A stretch of DNA of 64,000 nt from RPQJ01 sp963762315 (lineage in GTDB: Bacteria; Pseudomonadota; Gammaproteobacteria; Steroidobacterales; Steroidobacteraceae): NCBI GenBank assembly GCA_963762315.1, contig CAVXKO010000006.1:62001-126000 (forward strand). The letters run 5' to 3'. Positions 49,941 through 57,563 of the stretch are shown one piece after another (positions within the stretch are counted from its first letter, which is position 1; each line of letters begins with the position of its first letter). The notes beneath the pieces are model-generated. The model was not told where the DNA came from, ran no database searches, and saw only the letters and a program-made list of their open reading frames with translations. Position numbers and translations under genes: made by a program.

Positions 49941-51158
49941 TCAGCGGTACGACAGGCCGATCGCCTGCTTCACGTCGTCGAGCGTCTGCCCCGCGACGGT
50001 GCGGGCCTTCTCGCAACCTTCGTCGATGATGCCGCGCACGAGGTCCGGGTTGTCCTCGTATTCCTGCGCGCGCTGGCGCATCGCGGTGATCTCGGCCACG
50101 ACACTGTCGATCAGCGGCTTCTTGCACTCGATGCAGCCGATGCCCGCCGTGCGGCAGCCTTCCTTCACCCAGCTCTGCGTGCGCTCGGGCGAGTAGAGCT
50201 TGTGCAGGTCCCACACCGGGCACTTCTCCGGATCGCCCGGGTCGGTGCGGCGCACGCGCGCCGGGTCGGTCTGCATCGTCTTGAGCTTGGCGGCGACCGC
50301 ATCGGGGTCCTCGCGCAGGCCGATGGTGTTGCCGTACGACTTCGACATCTTGCGGCCGTCGAGCCCCGTGACCTTGGGAGTCGCGGTGAGCAGCGCGTCC
50401 GGCTCGATCAGGATCGTGCGGCCCGTGCCTTCGAGATACCCGACCAGGCGCTCGCGATCGGCCACGGTGAGGCGCGAATTGCCTTCGAGCAGCGCGTTGG
50501 CCCGGATCAGGGCCTCCTCGTCGCCCTTCTCCTGGTAGCTCTTGCGCAGGTCGCGATACAGGGCGGCATTCTTGGCCCCGAGGTTCTTCACGGCCTTTTC
50601 GGCCTTCACTTCGAAATCCGGCTCGCGGCCGAAGATGAAATTGAAGCGACGTGCGATCTCGCGCGTGATCTCGACGTGCGCAACCTGGTCTTCGCCTACC
50701 GGCACGTACGTCGGCCGGTACAGCAGGATGTCCGCGCTCTGCAGCAGCGGGTACCCGAGGAAGCCGTACGTGGCGAGGTCCTTTTCCTTGAGCTGCTCCT
50801 GCTGGTCCTTGTATGTGGGAACTCTTTCCAGCCAGCCTAGCGGCGTGATCATCGACAGCAGCAGGTGGAGTTCGGCGTGCTCCGGGACGCGCGACTGGAT
50901 GAAGATCGTGGCGACGGCGGGGTTCAGCCCGGCGGCCAGCCAGTCGATGACCATCTGCCACGTGTAGTCCTCGAGGTGGCTCGTATCGTCGTAGCCGGTC
51001 GTGAGCGCGTGGTAGTCCGCGACGAAGAAATAGCAGTCGTACTGGTACTGCAGCTCCGTCCAGTTCTTGAGCGCGCCGTGATAGTTGCCGAGGTGCAGGC
51101 TCCCCGTGGGGCGCATGCCGGACAAGACGCGACGTGACGTGGAAACTGTCGAGCTCAA
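49941..51158 (-). CDS. trpS: Tryptophanyl-tRNA synthetase with a four-Cys cluster motif
   Basis: A 405-residue class I synthetase: HIGH-equivalent SGMRPTGSLHLGNYHGAL and KMSKS in GRKMSKSYGNTI. Between KMSKS and the C-terminus it carries C-x21-C-x6-C-x2-C, starting at EKCPVWDLHKLYS and ending GIGCIECKKP, the arrangement found in TrpRS enzymes that bind a [4Fe-4S] cluster and contact the tRNA anticodon. It is longer than the ~335-residue E. coli type. The start is taken as TTG 51158 with AGGGGA upstream. It lies upstream of scpA in the same direction. Confidence 0.94.
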   Translation of the reverse strand: MSSTVSTSRRVLSGMRPTGSLHLGNYHGALKNWTELQYQYDCYFFVADYHALTTGYDDTSHLEDYTWQMVIDWLAAGLNPAVATIFIQSRVPEHAELHLLLSMITPLGWLERVPTYKDQQEQLKEKDLATYGFLGYPLLQSADILLYRPTYVPVGEDQVAHVEITREIARRFNFIFGREPDFEVKAEKAVKNLGAKNAALYRDLRKSYQEKGDEEALIRANALLEGNSRLTVADRERLVGYLEGTGRTILIEPDALLTATPKVTGLDGRKMSKSYGNTIGLREDPDAVAAKLKTMQTDPARVRRTDPGDPEKCPVWDLHKLYSPERTQSWVKEGCRTAGIGCIECKKPLIDSVVAEITAMRQRAQEYEDNPDLVRGIIDEGCEKARTVAGQTLDDVKQAIGLSYR

Positions 51159-51302
51159 GGCGTCCCCTGCGATCGTATCGTCATACTAGTAATAATAAAA
51201 TCATAGGCTTATACGATAAAGCTCAAGTGGCGTTTTGCCGCCGAGCCCTGCCGACCAGCCGTGCGAAGGCGCGATTATACGCAGCCGTGGCGAGGCGCGT
51301 GG

Positions 51303-51923
51303 CTACTGGAACGAGGTGACGTCGCCCTTGCCGGAACGGATGACCACCGGCACCCCGCTCGACAGGTCCACCACGCTGCTGGGCTCGAGCCCGCCGGCCC
51401 CACCGTCGATCACGAGATCGACCTGGTGCTCCAGCCGCTCCTTGATCTCGTGGGGGTCGGTCATCGACTCCGTCTCGCCCGGCAGCAGCAGGCTCGAACT
51501 CATGATCGGCTCGCCGAGATCGGCCAGCAGCAGCGCGACGATGCGGTTGTCCGGGACGCGGATGCCGATGGTGCGGCGCTTCGGATTCTGCAGGCGTTTC
51601 GGCACCTCCCGCGTCGCCTCCAGCAGGAACGTGTACGGGCCCGGCGTGAAGGCACGCAGCGTCCGGTACTGGCTGTTGTCGACCCGGGCGTATTTCGCGA
51701 TCTCGGACAGGTCGCGGCACACCAGCGTGAAATTGTGGTTCTTGTCCGCGTCGCGAATCCGGCGGATGCGCTCCATCGCGTCCTTGTCGCCGATCAGGCA
51801 GCCGAGCGCGTACGTGGAGTCCGTCGGATAGACGATCACGCTGCCGTCCCGCATGGCGGCGACGGCCTGGCGGATGAGCCTGGGCTGCGGGTTCACCGGA
51901 TGGATGGAGATCAGGAATGCCAT
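51303..51923 (-). CDS. yciO: YciO/YrdC/Sua5-family threonylcarbamoyl-AMP synthase-like protein
   Basis: A 206-residue YrdC-fold protein. The ATP/RNA-binding start is DGSVIVYPTDSTYALGCLIGD, then HNFTLVCRDLSEIAKYARV, TPGPYTFLLEATREVPKRL and TIGIRVPDN. YrdC relatives make threonylcarbamoyl-AMP for the t6A37 tRNA modification; the YciO subgroup's own role is less certain. The ATG at 51923 fits the family; more upstream codons are open but not conserved. It is divergent from yciB. Confidence 0.9.
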   Translation of the reverse strand: MAFLISIHPVNPQPRLIRQAVAAMRDGSVIVYPTDSTYALGCLIGDKDAMERIRRIRDADKNHNFTLVCRDLSEIAKYARVDNSQYRTLRAFTPGPYTFLLEATREVPKRLQNPKRRTIGIRVPDNRIVALLLADLGEPIMSSSLLLPGETESMTDPHEIKERLEHQVDLVIDGGAGGLEPSSVVDLSSGVPVVIRSGKGDVTSFQ

Positions 51924-51943
51924 TTTTCTAATTATGCCGAGCG

Positions 51944-51971
51944 TTGGGCGCCGCGGGCATCTTGGTATGAT
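51944..51971 (+). promoter_or_regulatory. Candidate sigma70 promoter for yciB-yciI-bolA
   Basis: TTGGGC at 51944-51949 and TATGAT at 51966-51971 are 16 bases apart, 39 bases before the yciB ATG. The -10 is a near-consensus match and the -35 is moderate. Confidence 0.45.
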
Positions 51972-52009
51972 ACGCGCCCCGTTACTCGGCCGCTCCGGCC
52001 CATCCCTGC

Positions 52010-52555
52010 ATGCAACTGTTCCTGGACCTGCTGCCGGTCGTCGCATTCTTCATCGCGTACAAGCTGGCCGGCATCTACGTCGCCACGGGCGTGCTGATCG
52101 TCGGCGTGCTGGCGCAGACGGCCGTGAGCTGGATTCGCCACCGCAAGGTGAGCCCCATGCTGCTCACGTCGGCGGTCCTCGTGCTGGTGTTCGGCGGGCT
52201 CACGCTGCTCGTGCACGACGCGATCTTCATCAAGTGGAAACCGACGATCGTGGACTGGCTGTTCGCGGTGGCTTTCCTGGTCAGCAGTTTCTGGCGTGGA
52301 CAGCCGCTCGTGCAGCGCCTGATGGGCGAACAGGTGCAACTGGACACCGGCGTCTGGAAGCGCCTGAACCTCATGTGGGTCGGCTTCTTCGCCGTCTGCG
52401 GCGCGCTCAACCTGTACGTGGCATTCAATTTCAGCGAGAGCACGTGGGTCAATTTCAAGCTGTTCGGTCTGTTCGGGCTGACGCTGGTCTTCGCGCTGCT
52501 GCAGGGCATCTGGATCGCGCGCCAGAGCGAAGCCAAGGAAGCAGGGAAAGGCTGA
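52010..52555 (+). CDS. yciB: Inner membrane septation protein A (YciB/IspZ)
   Basis: A 181-residue polytopic membrane protein with about five hydrophobic segments. Typical family sequences are FLDLLPVVAFFIAYKLAGIY, LTLLVHDAIFIKWKPTIVDW and LNLMWVGFFAVCGALNLYVAF. YciB affects cell envelope and septation. It is followed after one base by yciI, and then bolA, in one operon. Confidence 0.95.
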   Translation: MQLFLDLLPVVAFFIAYKLAGIYVATGVLIVGVLAQTAVSWIRHRKVSPMLLTSAVLVLVFGGLTLLVHDAIFIKWKPTIVDWLFAVAFLVSSFWRGQPLVQRLMGEQVQLDTGVWKRLNLMWVGFFAVCGALNLYVAFNFSESTWVNFKLFGLFGLTLVFALLQGIWIARQSEAKEAGKG

Positions 52556-52556
52556 C

Positions 52557-52856
52557 ATGCTGTACGTGATCACGGGAAAGGACGCCCCGGGTGCGCTCGC
52601 CATCCGCAAGCAGGTGCGGCCGCAGCACCTCGCGAGGGCCCAGCAGCTCGCCAGCGAAGGCCGGATGGTGATCGCGGGCCCCTGCCCTGCGATCGATTCC
52701 AGCGACCCGGGTCCGGCCGGTTTCACCGGCAGCGTTATCATCGCGGAGTTCGAGTCGCTCGAGGCGGCCCGGGCCTGGATTGCAGCCGACCCTTACGTGA
52801 CCGCGGGCGTATTCGATTCGTGGGAGGTTCGTCCCTTCGTGCAGGTGCTGCCATGA
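52557..52856 (+). CDS. yciI: YciI family protein
   Basis: A 99-residue YciI-like protein of the dimeric alpha/beta-barrel fold. The conserved His and Asp of the putative active site are in RPQHLARAQQLASEGRMVIAGP and AWIAADPYVTAGVF. The biochemical role is unknown; some relatives are dehalogenase-like. ATG 52557 follows the yciB stop directly, and its own stop overlaps the bolA ATG (ATGA). Confidence 0.92.
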   Translation: MLYVITGKDAPGALAIRKQVRPQHLARAQQLASEGRMVIAGPCPAIDSSDPGPAGFTGSVIIAEFESLEAARAWIAADPYVTAGVFDSWEVRPFVQVLP

Positions 52857-53134
52857 CGGCGACGCGCGTTGCACGAATCGAGGAACGCCTGCGCACGGCG
52901 CTCGATCCCGTCGATGTCGAAGTCATCGACGACAGTCACCGCCATGCCGGCCACGCCGGCGCAGCGGACGGTCGCGGGCACTTCACGGTGATCGTGGTGT
53001 CTGAACGATTTCGGGGGGTGCCGGTCGTCCGCCGTCATCGCCTCGTTTATGAGGCCGTCGGGGACATGATGACCACCGACGTGCATGCCCTTTCGATCCA
53101 GGCGCTCGCCCCCGGCGAGAACGCCAGTGCTTGA
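52853..53134 (+). CDS. bolA: BolA family protein
   Basis: A 93-residue BolA/IbaG-type protein: RIEERLRTALDPVDVEVIDDS, then HRHAGH and GHFTVIVVSERFRGVPVVRRHRLVY with the conserved His that helps hold an Fe-S cluster with monothiol glutaredoxins, and VHALSIQALAP. It is coupled to yciI and precedes a PpiC-type isomerase lipoprotein by 34 bases. Confidence 0.93.
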   Translation: MTATRVARIEERLRTALDPVDVEVIDDSHRHAGHAGAADGRGHFTVIVVSERFRGVPVVRRHRLVYEAVGDMMTTDVHALSIQALAPGENASA

Positions 53135-53168
53135 TTCGTCTTTCTTGATTCAAACCAGAGGCTCATCG

Positions 53169-54008
53169 ATGCGAAATTTCAGAAACGTCCTCCTGCTTTG
53201 CGGCGTCGTCGCCGTGAGCGCAGCGTGCACCAAGCCGGCGACCGATGCCGCCAAGCCGGCTGCGGCCCCCGCTGCTGCCGCCTCTCCGTCGGTGGCGACG
53301 GTCAACGGCAAGGAAATCAGCGCCCAGCTTTTCAACACGTTCCTGCAGGCCGTGACCGGCAAGCCGGCCGCGGAAGTCCCGCCCGAGCAGAAGACGCAGA
53401 TGCTCGACCAGCTCATCAACATGATGCTGGCCGCGCAGGCCGCCGAGAAGGACGGCCTGTCCGCCAACCCGGAGGTGAAGGCGCGCGCAGACCTGCTCAA
53501 CGCGCAGATCCTCGCCGAAGCGGCGAGCGACAAGTACATCAAGGCTCACCCGGTGTCTGAGTCGGAAGTGAAGGCCGAGTACGACACGCAGGTTGCAGCG
53601 ATGCCGAAGGAGTACAAGGCGCGCCACATCCTGGTCGAGACCAAGGAGATCGCCGAGTCGCTGATTCGCGATCTCTCGGCCGGCGGGGACTTCGCGAAGC
53701 TGGCGAAGTCCGAGTCGAAGGACCCGGGCAGCGCGAAGGCCGGCGGCGACCTCGGCTGGTTCTCGAGCACGTCGATGGTGAAGCCGTTCTCCGACGCGGT
53801 CGCGACGCTGCAGAAGGGCGAGATCACGAAGGTGCCGGTGCAGACGCAATACGGCTGGCACGTGATCCAGCTCGAAGACGTGCGCACGCCGCAGCCGCCG
53901 GCGTTCGATGAGGTCAAGAAGCAGGTCGAGATGATCGCCCAGCGCAAGAAGCTGCAGGCGTATCTCGACGAGCTCCGCAAGACGGCGCAGATCCAGAAAA
54001 AGTCTTAA
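53169..54008 (+). CDS. PpiC/SurA-type peptidyl-prolyl isomerase lipoprotein
   Basis: A protein of about 279 residues. Signal peptide with lipobox (VLLLCGVVAVSAAC; lipid-bearing Cys near residue 20), an Ala/Pro linker, a SurA-like N-terminal helical domain (VATVNGKEISAQLFNTFLQA), then a parvulin domain: KARHILVETKEIAESLI, GGDLGWFSSTSMVKPFSDAV, TQYGWHVIQLEDVR. It should assist folding of outer-membrane or periplasmic proteins. The bolA-ppiC order is also common elsewhere. A strong hairpin follows the stop. Confidence 0.92.
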   Translation: MRNFRNVLLLCGVVAVSAACTKPATDAAKPAAAPAAAASPSVATVNGKEISAQLFNTFLQAVTGKPAAEVPPEQKTQMLDQLINMMLAAQAAEKDGLSANPEVKARADLLNAQILAEAASDKYIKAHPVSESEVKAEYDTQVAAMPKEYKARHILVETKEIAESLIRDLSAGGDFAKLAKSESKDPGSAKAGGDLGWFSSTSMVKPFSDAVATLQKGEITKVPVQTQYGWHVIQLEDVRTPQPPAFDEVKKQVEMIAQRKKLQAYLDELRKTAQIQKKS

Positions 54009-54035
54009 TCGTCAAGACTGATTTTTCGGATGTTC

Positions 54036-54068
54036 GGCCGGCTTTCCGCGAGGGAAGCCGGCCGTTTC
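54036..54068 (+). terminator. Intrinsic terminator after the PpiC-type gene
   Basis: GGCCGGCTTTCC-GCGA-GGGAAGCCGGCC is a perfect 12-base-pair stem with a four-base loop, followed by GTTTCATTTT. It lies 28 bases after the stop and closes the yciB-yciI-bolA-ppiC unit. Confidence 0.88.
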
Positions 54069-54071
54069 ATT

Positions 54072-54535
54072 TTGGGCGAACCGGATTCCTGCAACCACGA
54101 TCGACCGCCCTCCTTCAAGGCATCCGTGGAGCACGCCAGTCATTGCCAAGGGGCGATCGGTCTTACTCCGTCGCCCGGCAACTCGAGGCGGGTTGACCCC
54201 TGTCTGCCGGCCCGGATTAACTCCTCTGACTGGCTTGAGGTTTGAGCTGTAACCATCTGATTATGATGGATAGGATTTCGGCCGACAGGAACTGTGAATT
54301 GGCTCACAGTTTTGGCCTGCGACCCGTCGTTATGTCGTTCCAGACGGCCTCAGCGAGTTGACATAGGGTCGTCCCCAGTACGGGGTCTGGGCGCCACATT
54401 CCTGCACTTGCGCCCTCTTTGAACGATGCGTCCCTAGGGACTGAATAGGCACGGATTTTCACGGGCCCGGCGGTTCCAGGCGCCCGCAGATGGCCCGTTA
54501 GGACCCGTACGTAAGTTCCCGAATATGTTGAACTC
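54072..54535. other. Intergenic region upstream of the DUF6502 gene
   Basis: About 460 bases between the terminator and the promoter at 54536. No family-like coding sequence. The composition is closer to 55-60% GC than the flanking backbone, which suggests that a transferred cassette begins here. Confidence 0.45.
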
Positions 54536-54563
54536 TTGACCGGGGTCCACCCCCCGATATAGT
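54536..54563 (+). promoter_or_regulatory. Sigma70-type promoter of the DUF6502 / repeat-protein unit
   Basis: TTGACC (54536-54541) and TATAGT (54558-54563) are 16 bases apart. Each differs from consensus at one position or two. The predicted start of transcription, near 54570, lies inside the palindrome at 54562-54581. Confidence 0.65.
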
Positions 54564-54581
54564 TAACTCGGAGGAGTTAAC
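54562..54581. promoter_or_regulatory. Perfect palindrome overlapping the -10 box (candidate operator)
   Basis: GTTAACTC-GGAG-GAGTTAAC: two perfect 8-base arms and a 4-base spacer. It begins at the last bases of the TATAGT box and covers the predicted transcription start, the classical position for a repressor site. The DUF6502 proteins encoded on both sides have an HTH-like N-terminus and are candidates to bind it. Confidence 0.6.
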
Positions 54582-54642
54582 AATAACCCTTATGTCCGCG
54601 GCACTTGCAGTCTGGTCAGCGCCGCCCTTTCACGGGCTGAGA

Positions 54643-55489
54643 ATGAGCGAGAACGTCAAAAAACCGTTACTTGCCGCGTGCCGGCACTTGCTTCACCCAT
54701 TGGTGAGGATCCTCCTTCGGCATGGCGTGTCGCACGGAGAGTTTTCCGACTCCGTTCGCGGCGCATACATCGATATTGCCCGGAACGAGTTGGTGCCTGC
54801 CAGACCGCCCTCAAACCGACTCGCGGATCGCAATTCTGACCGGACTGAACAAGCACGACGTCACGCGAATTCGTAAGGCGGACGAGGAAGGCGACGACGC
54901 TGTTGGCCTCAACCGAATCGCGCGCGTGCTTCAGGGCTGGAGCCAGGATCCCGAGTACCTAGGACCGTACGGACTGCCGTTAGAGGTCCCGTTCGCCGGC
55001 GAGACGATTTCCTTCGAGGATCTGGTCCGGCGATACGCAGGGGATGCGCCGCCGCGAGCGTTGCTCGAAGAACTGGTTCGCGTTGAGGCCGCCCTGGAAA
55101 CAGACGACGGCTATGTGCGCCTGCTGAATAGGACCTACCTGCCATCTCCTCTCGATCCAGTGGGTTTGGAACGACTTGGAAACGTCGTCAACTACTTCAT
55201 CGATACAGTCGATTTCAACCTTCAAAAGAAGCGACAAGGGGAAGGCCGCTTCGAGCGATACGCGATCACGATGGAAGGCCTCTCGCCTCATGACTTCGAG
55301 GCGTTCGACGCGCTGATTCGTGAGAAGGGTCAAGAGTTGCTCGAGATTCTGGACGACTGGCTGGGCCAGCACGAGATCAAGGGCGGGCACAAACTGCCCG
55401 ACACAGCTTCGATCAAGACTGGGATTGGGATTTTTCATTTCATTGAAAAGTCCGGTTCCCTCATTAATGAAGACCAATTGATTGGGTGA
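54643..55489 (+). CDS. DUF6502-like protein A, probable HTH regulator (one frameshift)
   Basis: About 282 residues. The N-terminus (PLLAACRHLLHPLVRILLRHG, then FSDSVRGAYIDIARNE) and the following RIAILTGLNKHDVTRIRKA form a compact helical region with an HTH-like TGLNKHDVTRIR segment. The C-terminal part (LLNRTYLPSPLDPVGLERLG, VNYFIDTVDFNLQKK) is conserved in DUF6502 proteins, and a related copy is encoded at 57558-58403. An indel at about 54795-54805 separates the two parts. I start at ATG 54643 because it aligns with the start of the second copy; ATG 54592 is the alternative. It precedes the repeat gene by 48 bases. Confidence 0.78.
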
Positions 55490-55537
55490 TCGCGCCACTC
55501 GAATGTGGCTGGCACTAGAAGAACGAAGGGGATTTTG

Positions 55538-57487
55538 ATGAGCCGAAAGAATCAGGTGAAGGCGGTTACGGTTGCGGTTTCACTCGCCCTGGCTTCGGCC
55601 AATGGTCTCGCAGATGCGAAATCAGCCTCTAACACATCGCTTAAGCCAAAGTCGCACGCCATCATCGGCGGCGACAGCAACGCGATCATCGGCGGCGACA
55701 GCAACGCATCATCGGCGGCGACAGCAACGCCATCATCGGTGGCGACAGCAACGCCATCATCGGCGGCGGACAGCAACGCCATCATCGGCGGCGACAGCCA
55801 CAAGGTGAAGACGCGCGCCATCATCGGCGGCGACAGCAACGCGATCATCGGCGGTGACAGCAACGCCATCATCGGTGGCGACAGCTACAAGGTGAAGCAC
55901 GCGCGCCATCATCGGCGGTGACAGCAACGCCATCATCGGTGGCGACAGCTACAAGGTGAAGACGCGCGCCATCATCGGCGGCGACAGCAACGCGATCATC
56001 GGCGGTGACAGCAACGCCATCATCGGTGGCGACAGCTACAAGGTGAAGCGCGCCATCATCGGCGGCGACGCCATCATCGGCGGCGACAGCAACGCGATCA
56101 TCGGCGGTGACAGCAACGCCATCATCGGTGGCGACAGCCAGCAAGACGACGCCATCGTCAGCGACGCCATCATCGGCGGCGACGCAACGCGATCATCGGC
56201 GGTGACAGCAACGCCATCATCGGTGGCGACAGCTACAAGGTGAAGACGCGCGCCATCATCGGCGGCGACAGCAACGCGATCATCGGCGGCGACAGCAACG
56301 CGATCATCGGCGGTGACAGCAACGCCATCATCGGTGGCGACAGCTACAAGGTGAGGACGCGCGCCATCATCGGCGGCGACAGCAACGCGATCATCGGCGG
56401 TGACAGCAACGCCATCATCGGTGGCGACAGCTACAAGGTGAAGACGCGCGCCATCATCGGCGGCGACAGCAACGCGATCATCGGCGGTGACAGCAACGCC
56501 ATCATCGGTGGCGACAGCTACAAGGTGAAGACGCGCGCCATCATCGGCGGTGACAGCAACGCCATCATCGGCGGCGACAGCAACGCGATCATCGGCGGTG
56601 ACAGCAACGCCATCATCGGTGGCGACAGCTACAAGGTGAGGACGCGCGCCATCATCGGCGGCGACAGCAACGCGATCATCGGCGGTGACAGCAACGCGAT
56701 CATCGGCGGTGACAGCAACGCCATCATCGGTGGCGACAGCTACAAGGTGAGGACGCGCGCCATCATCGGCGGCGACAGCAACGCGATCATCGGCGGTGAC
56801 AGCAACGCCATCATCGGTGGCGACAGCTACAAGGTGAGGACGCGCGCCATCATCGGCGGCGACAGCAACGCGATCATCGGCGGTGACAGCAACGCGATCA
56901 TCGGCGGTGACAGCTACAAGGTGAGGACGCGCGCCATCATCGGCGGCGACAGCAACGCGATCATCGGCGGTGATAGCAACGCCATCATCGGCGGTGACAG
57001 CAACGCCATTATCGGCGGGGACATTCGCAAGGCTTTCGGAGCCCAAGCAATCACGGCCGGTCCGCTGCAGTCCGTTGATCTGAAGAAGGGCCAGGTGACT
57101 GTGCTCGGACAGTCGTATCTCGCTAGAGCGCCTCAGTCGACACTGACTGCATTGTCCGATCTGCTCGCATCGGGCAGGTCAGTGTACGTCGTTGTAAGTG
57201 GCAAAGTTGGCGCGGATGGAAAGGTTCGCGCAGAGTCCCTGTCAATCCGGCCGGCCGATTATGTGCCTGGCGCAACCAGAGTCATGCTCGTTGGCAAGAT
57301 TACGAGTGTTAATGCGAGCGTAGGACGAGCCCAGATCGGGAGCGTTCTGGTTGACTACACGAGCTCGCTGGGAATGCAGAGAGTCTCGCCAGCGATCGGA
57401 GCTATTGTTGCCGTCACGGGTACGCAGACGGCAATCGGTGCACCGGTGCAGGCTGAAATGATCCAGGCGGTTGTCGCAACGAAGTAA
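55538..57487 (+). CDS. Secreted AIIGGD-repeat protein with DUF5666-like C-terminus (frameshifts in the repeat)
   Basis: About 650 residues when reconstructed. A signal peptide (VKAVTVAVSLALASANGLADA) is followed by about 49 copies of an octapeptide N-A-I-I-G-G-D-S. Every three or four copies end with SYKV-K/R-TR, giving about 11 blocks. From about 57030 a non-repeated C-terminus (AITAGPLQSVDLKKGQVTVLG; MLVGKITSVNASVGRAQIGS) shows two small beta modules like DUF5666. Regular I-I-G-G-D steps suggest a beta-solenoid, and the Gly/Asp/Ser content recalls calcium-binding RTX repeats, though the period is eight, not nine. Indels at about 55706, 55766, 55901 and 56184 interrupt the frame. It follows the DUF6502-A gene. 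Confidence 0.75.
55660..57019. repeat. Tandem 24-bp repeat tract inside the AIIGGD protein gene
   Basis: About 49 copies of AAC-GC(G/C)-ATCATCGGCGG(T/C)GACAGC and shortened forms, grouped by TACAAGGTGA(A/G)GACGCGC spacers. Copies differ mostly at third codon positions (GCG/GCC; GGC/GGT). Blocks run 3-4-3-3-4-4 in the second half. There are no unique spacers, so it is not a CRISPR. Copy number is likely to vary by slippage or recombination. Confidence 0.92.
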
Positions 57488-57527
57488 CGCCCAACAAGAC
57501 CGCCGCTGACTGGCGGTCGATGAAATC

Positions 57528-57563
57528 AGGGCCCTGTTCCGTTAGGACAGGGCCCTTTCATTT
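57528..57563. terminator. Bidirectional terminator between convergent repeat and DUF6502-B genes
   Basis: AGGGCCCTGT and ACAGGGCCCT form a perfect 10-base-pair stem around a nine-base loop, followed by TTCATTT on the plus strand; on the minus strand the hairpin follows the DUF6502-B stop (57558-57560) directly. It can end transcription from both sides. Confidence 0.82.

Noticed and set aside
55660..57019. CRISPR array
   Set aside because: Repeats are directly adjacent and translated; there are no unique spacers of regular length and no cas genes.
56036..57046. Long open frame (336 codons) on the minus strand across the AIIGGD repeat
   Set aside because: It is a periodic translation of the same 24-bp repeat (VAVTADD-type units) without a signal peptide, ribosome site or family match. 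Any stop-free repeat unit gives long frames on several strands.
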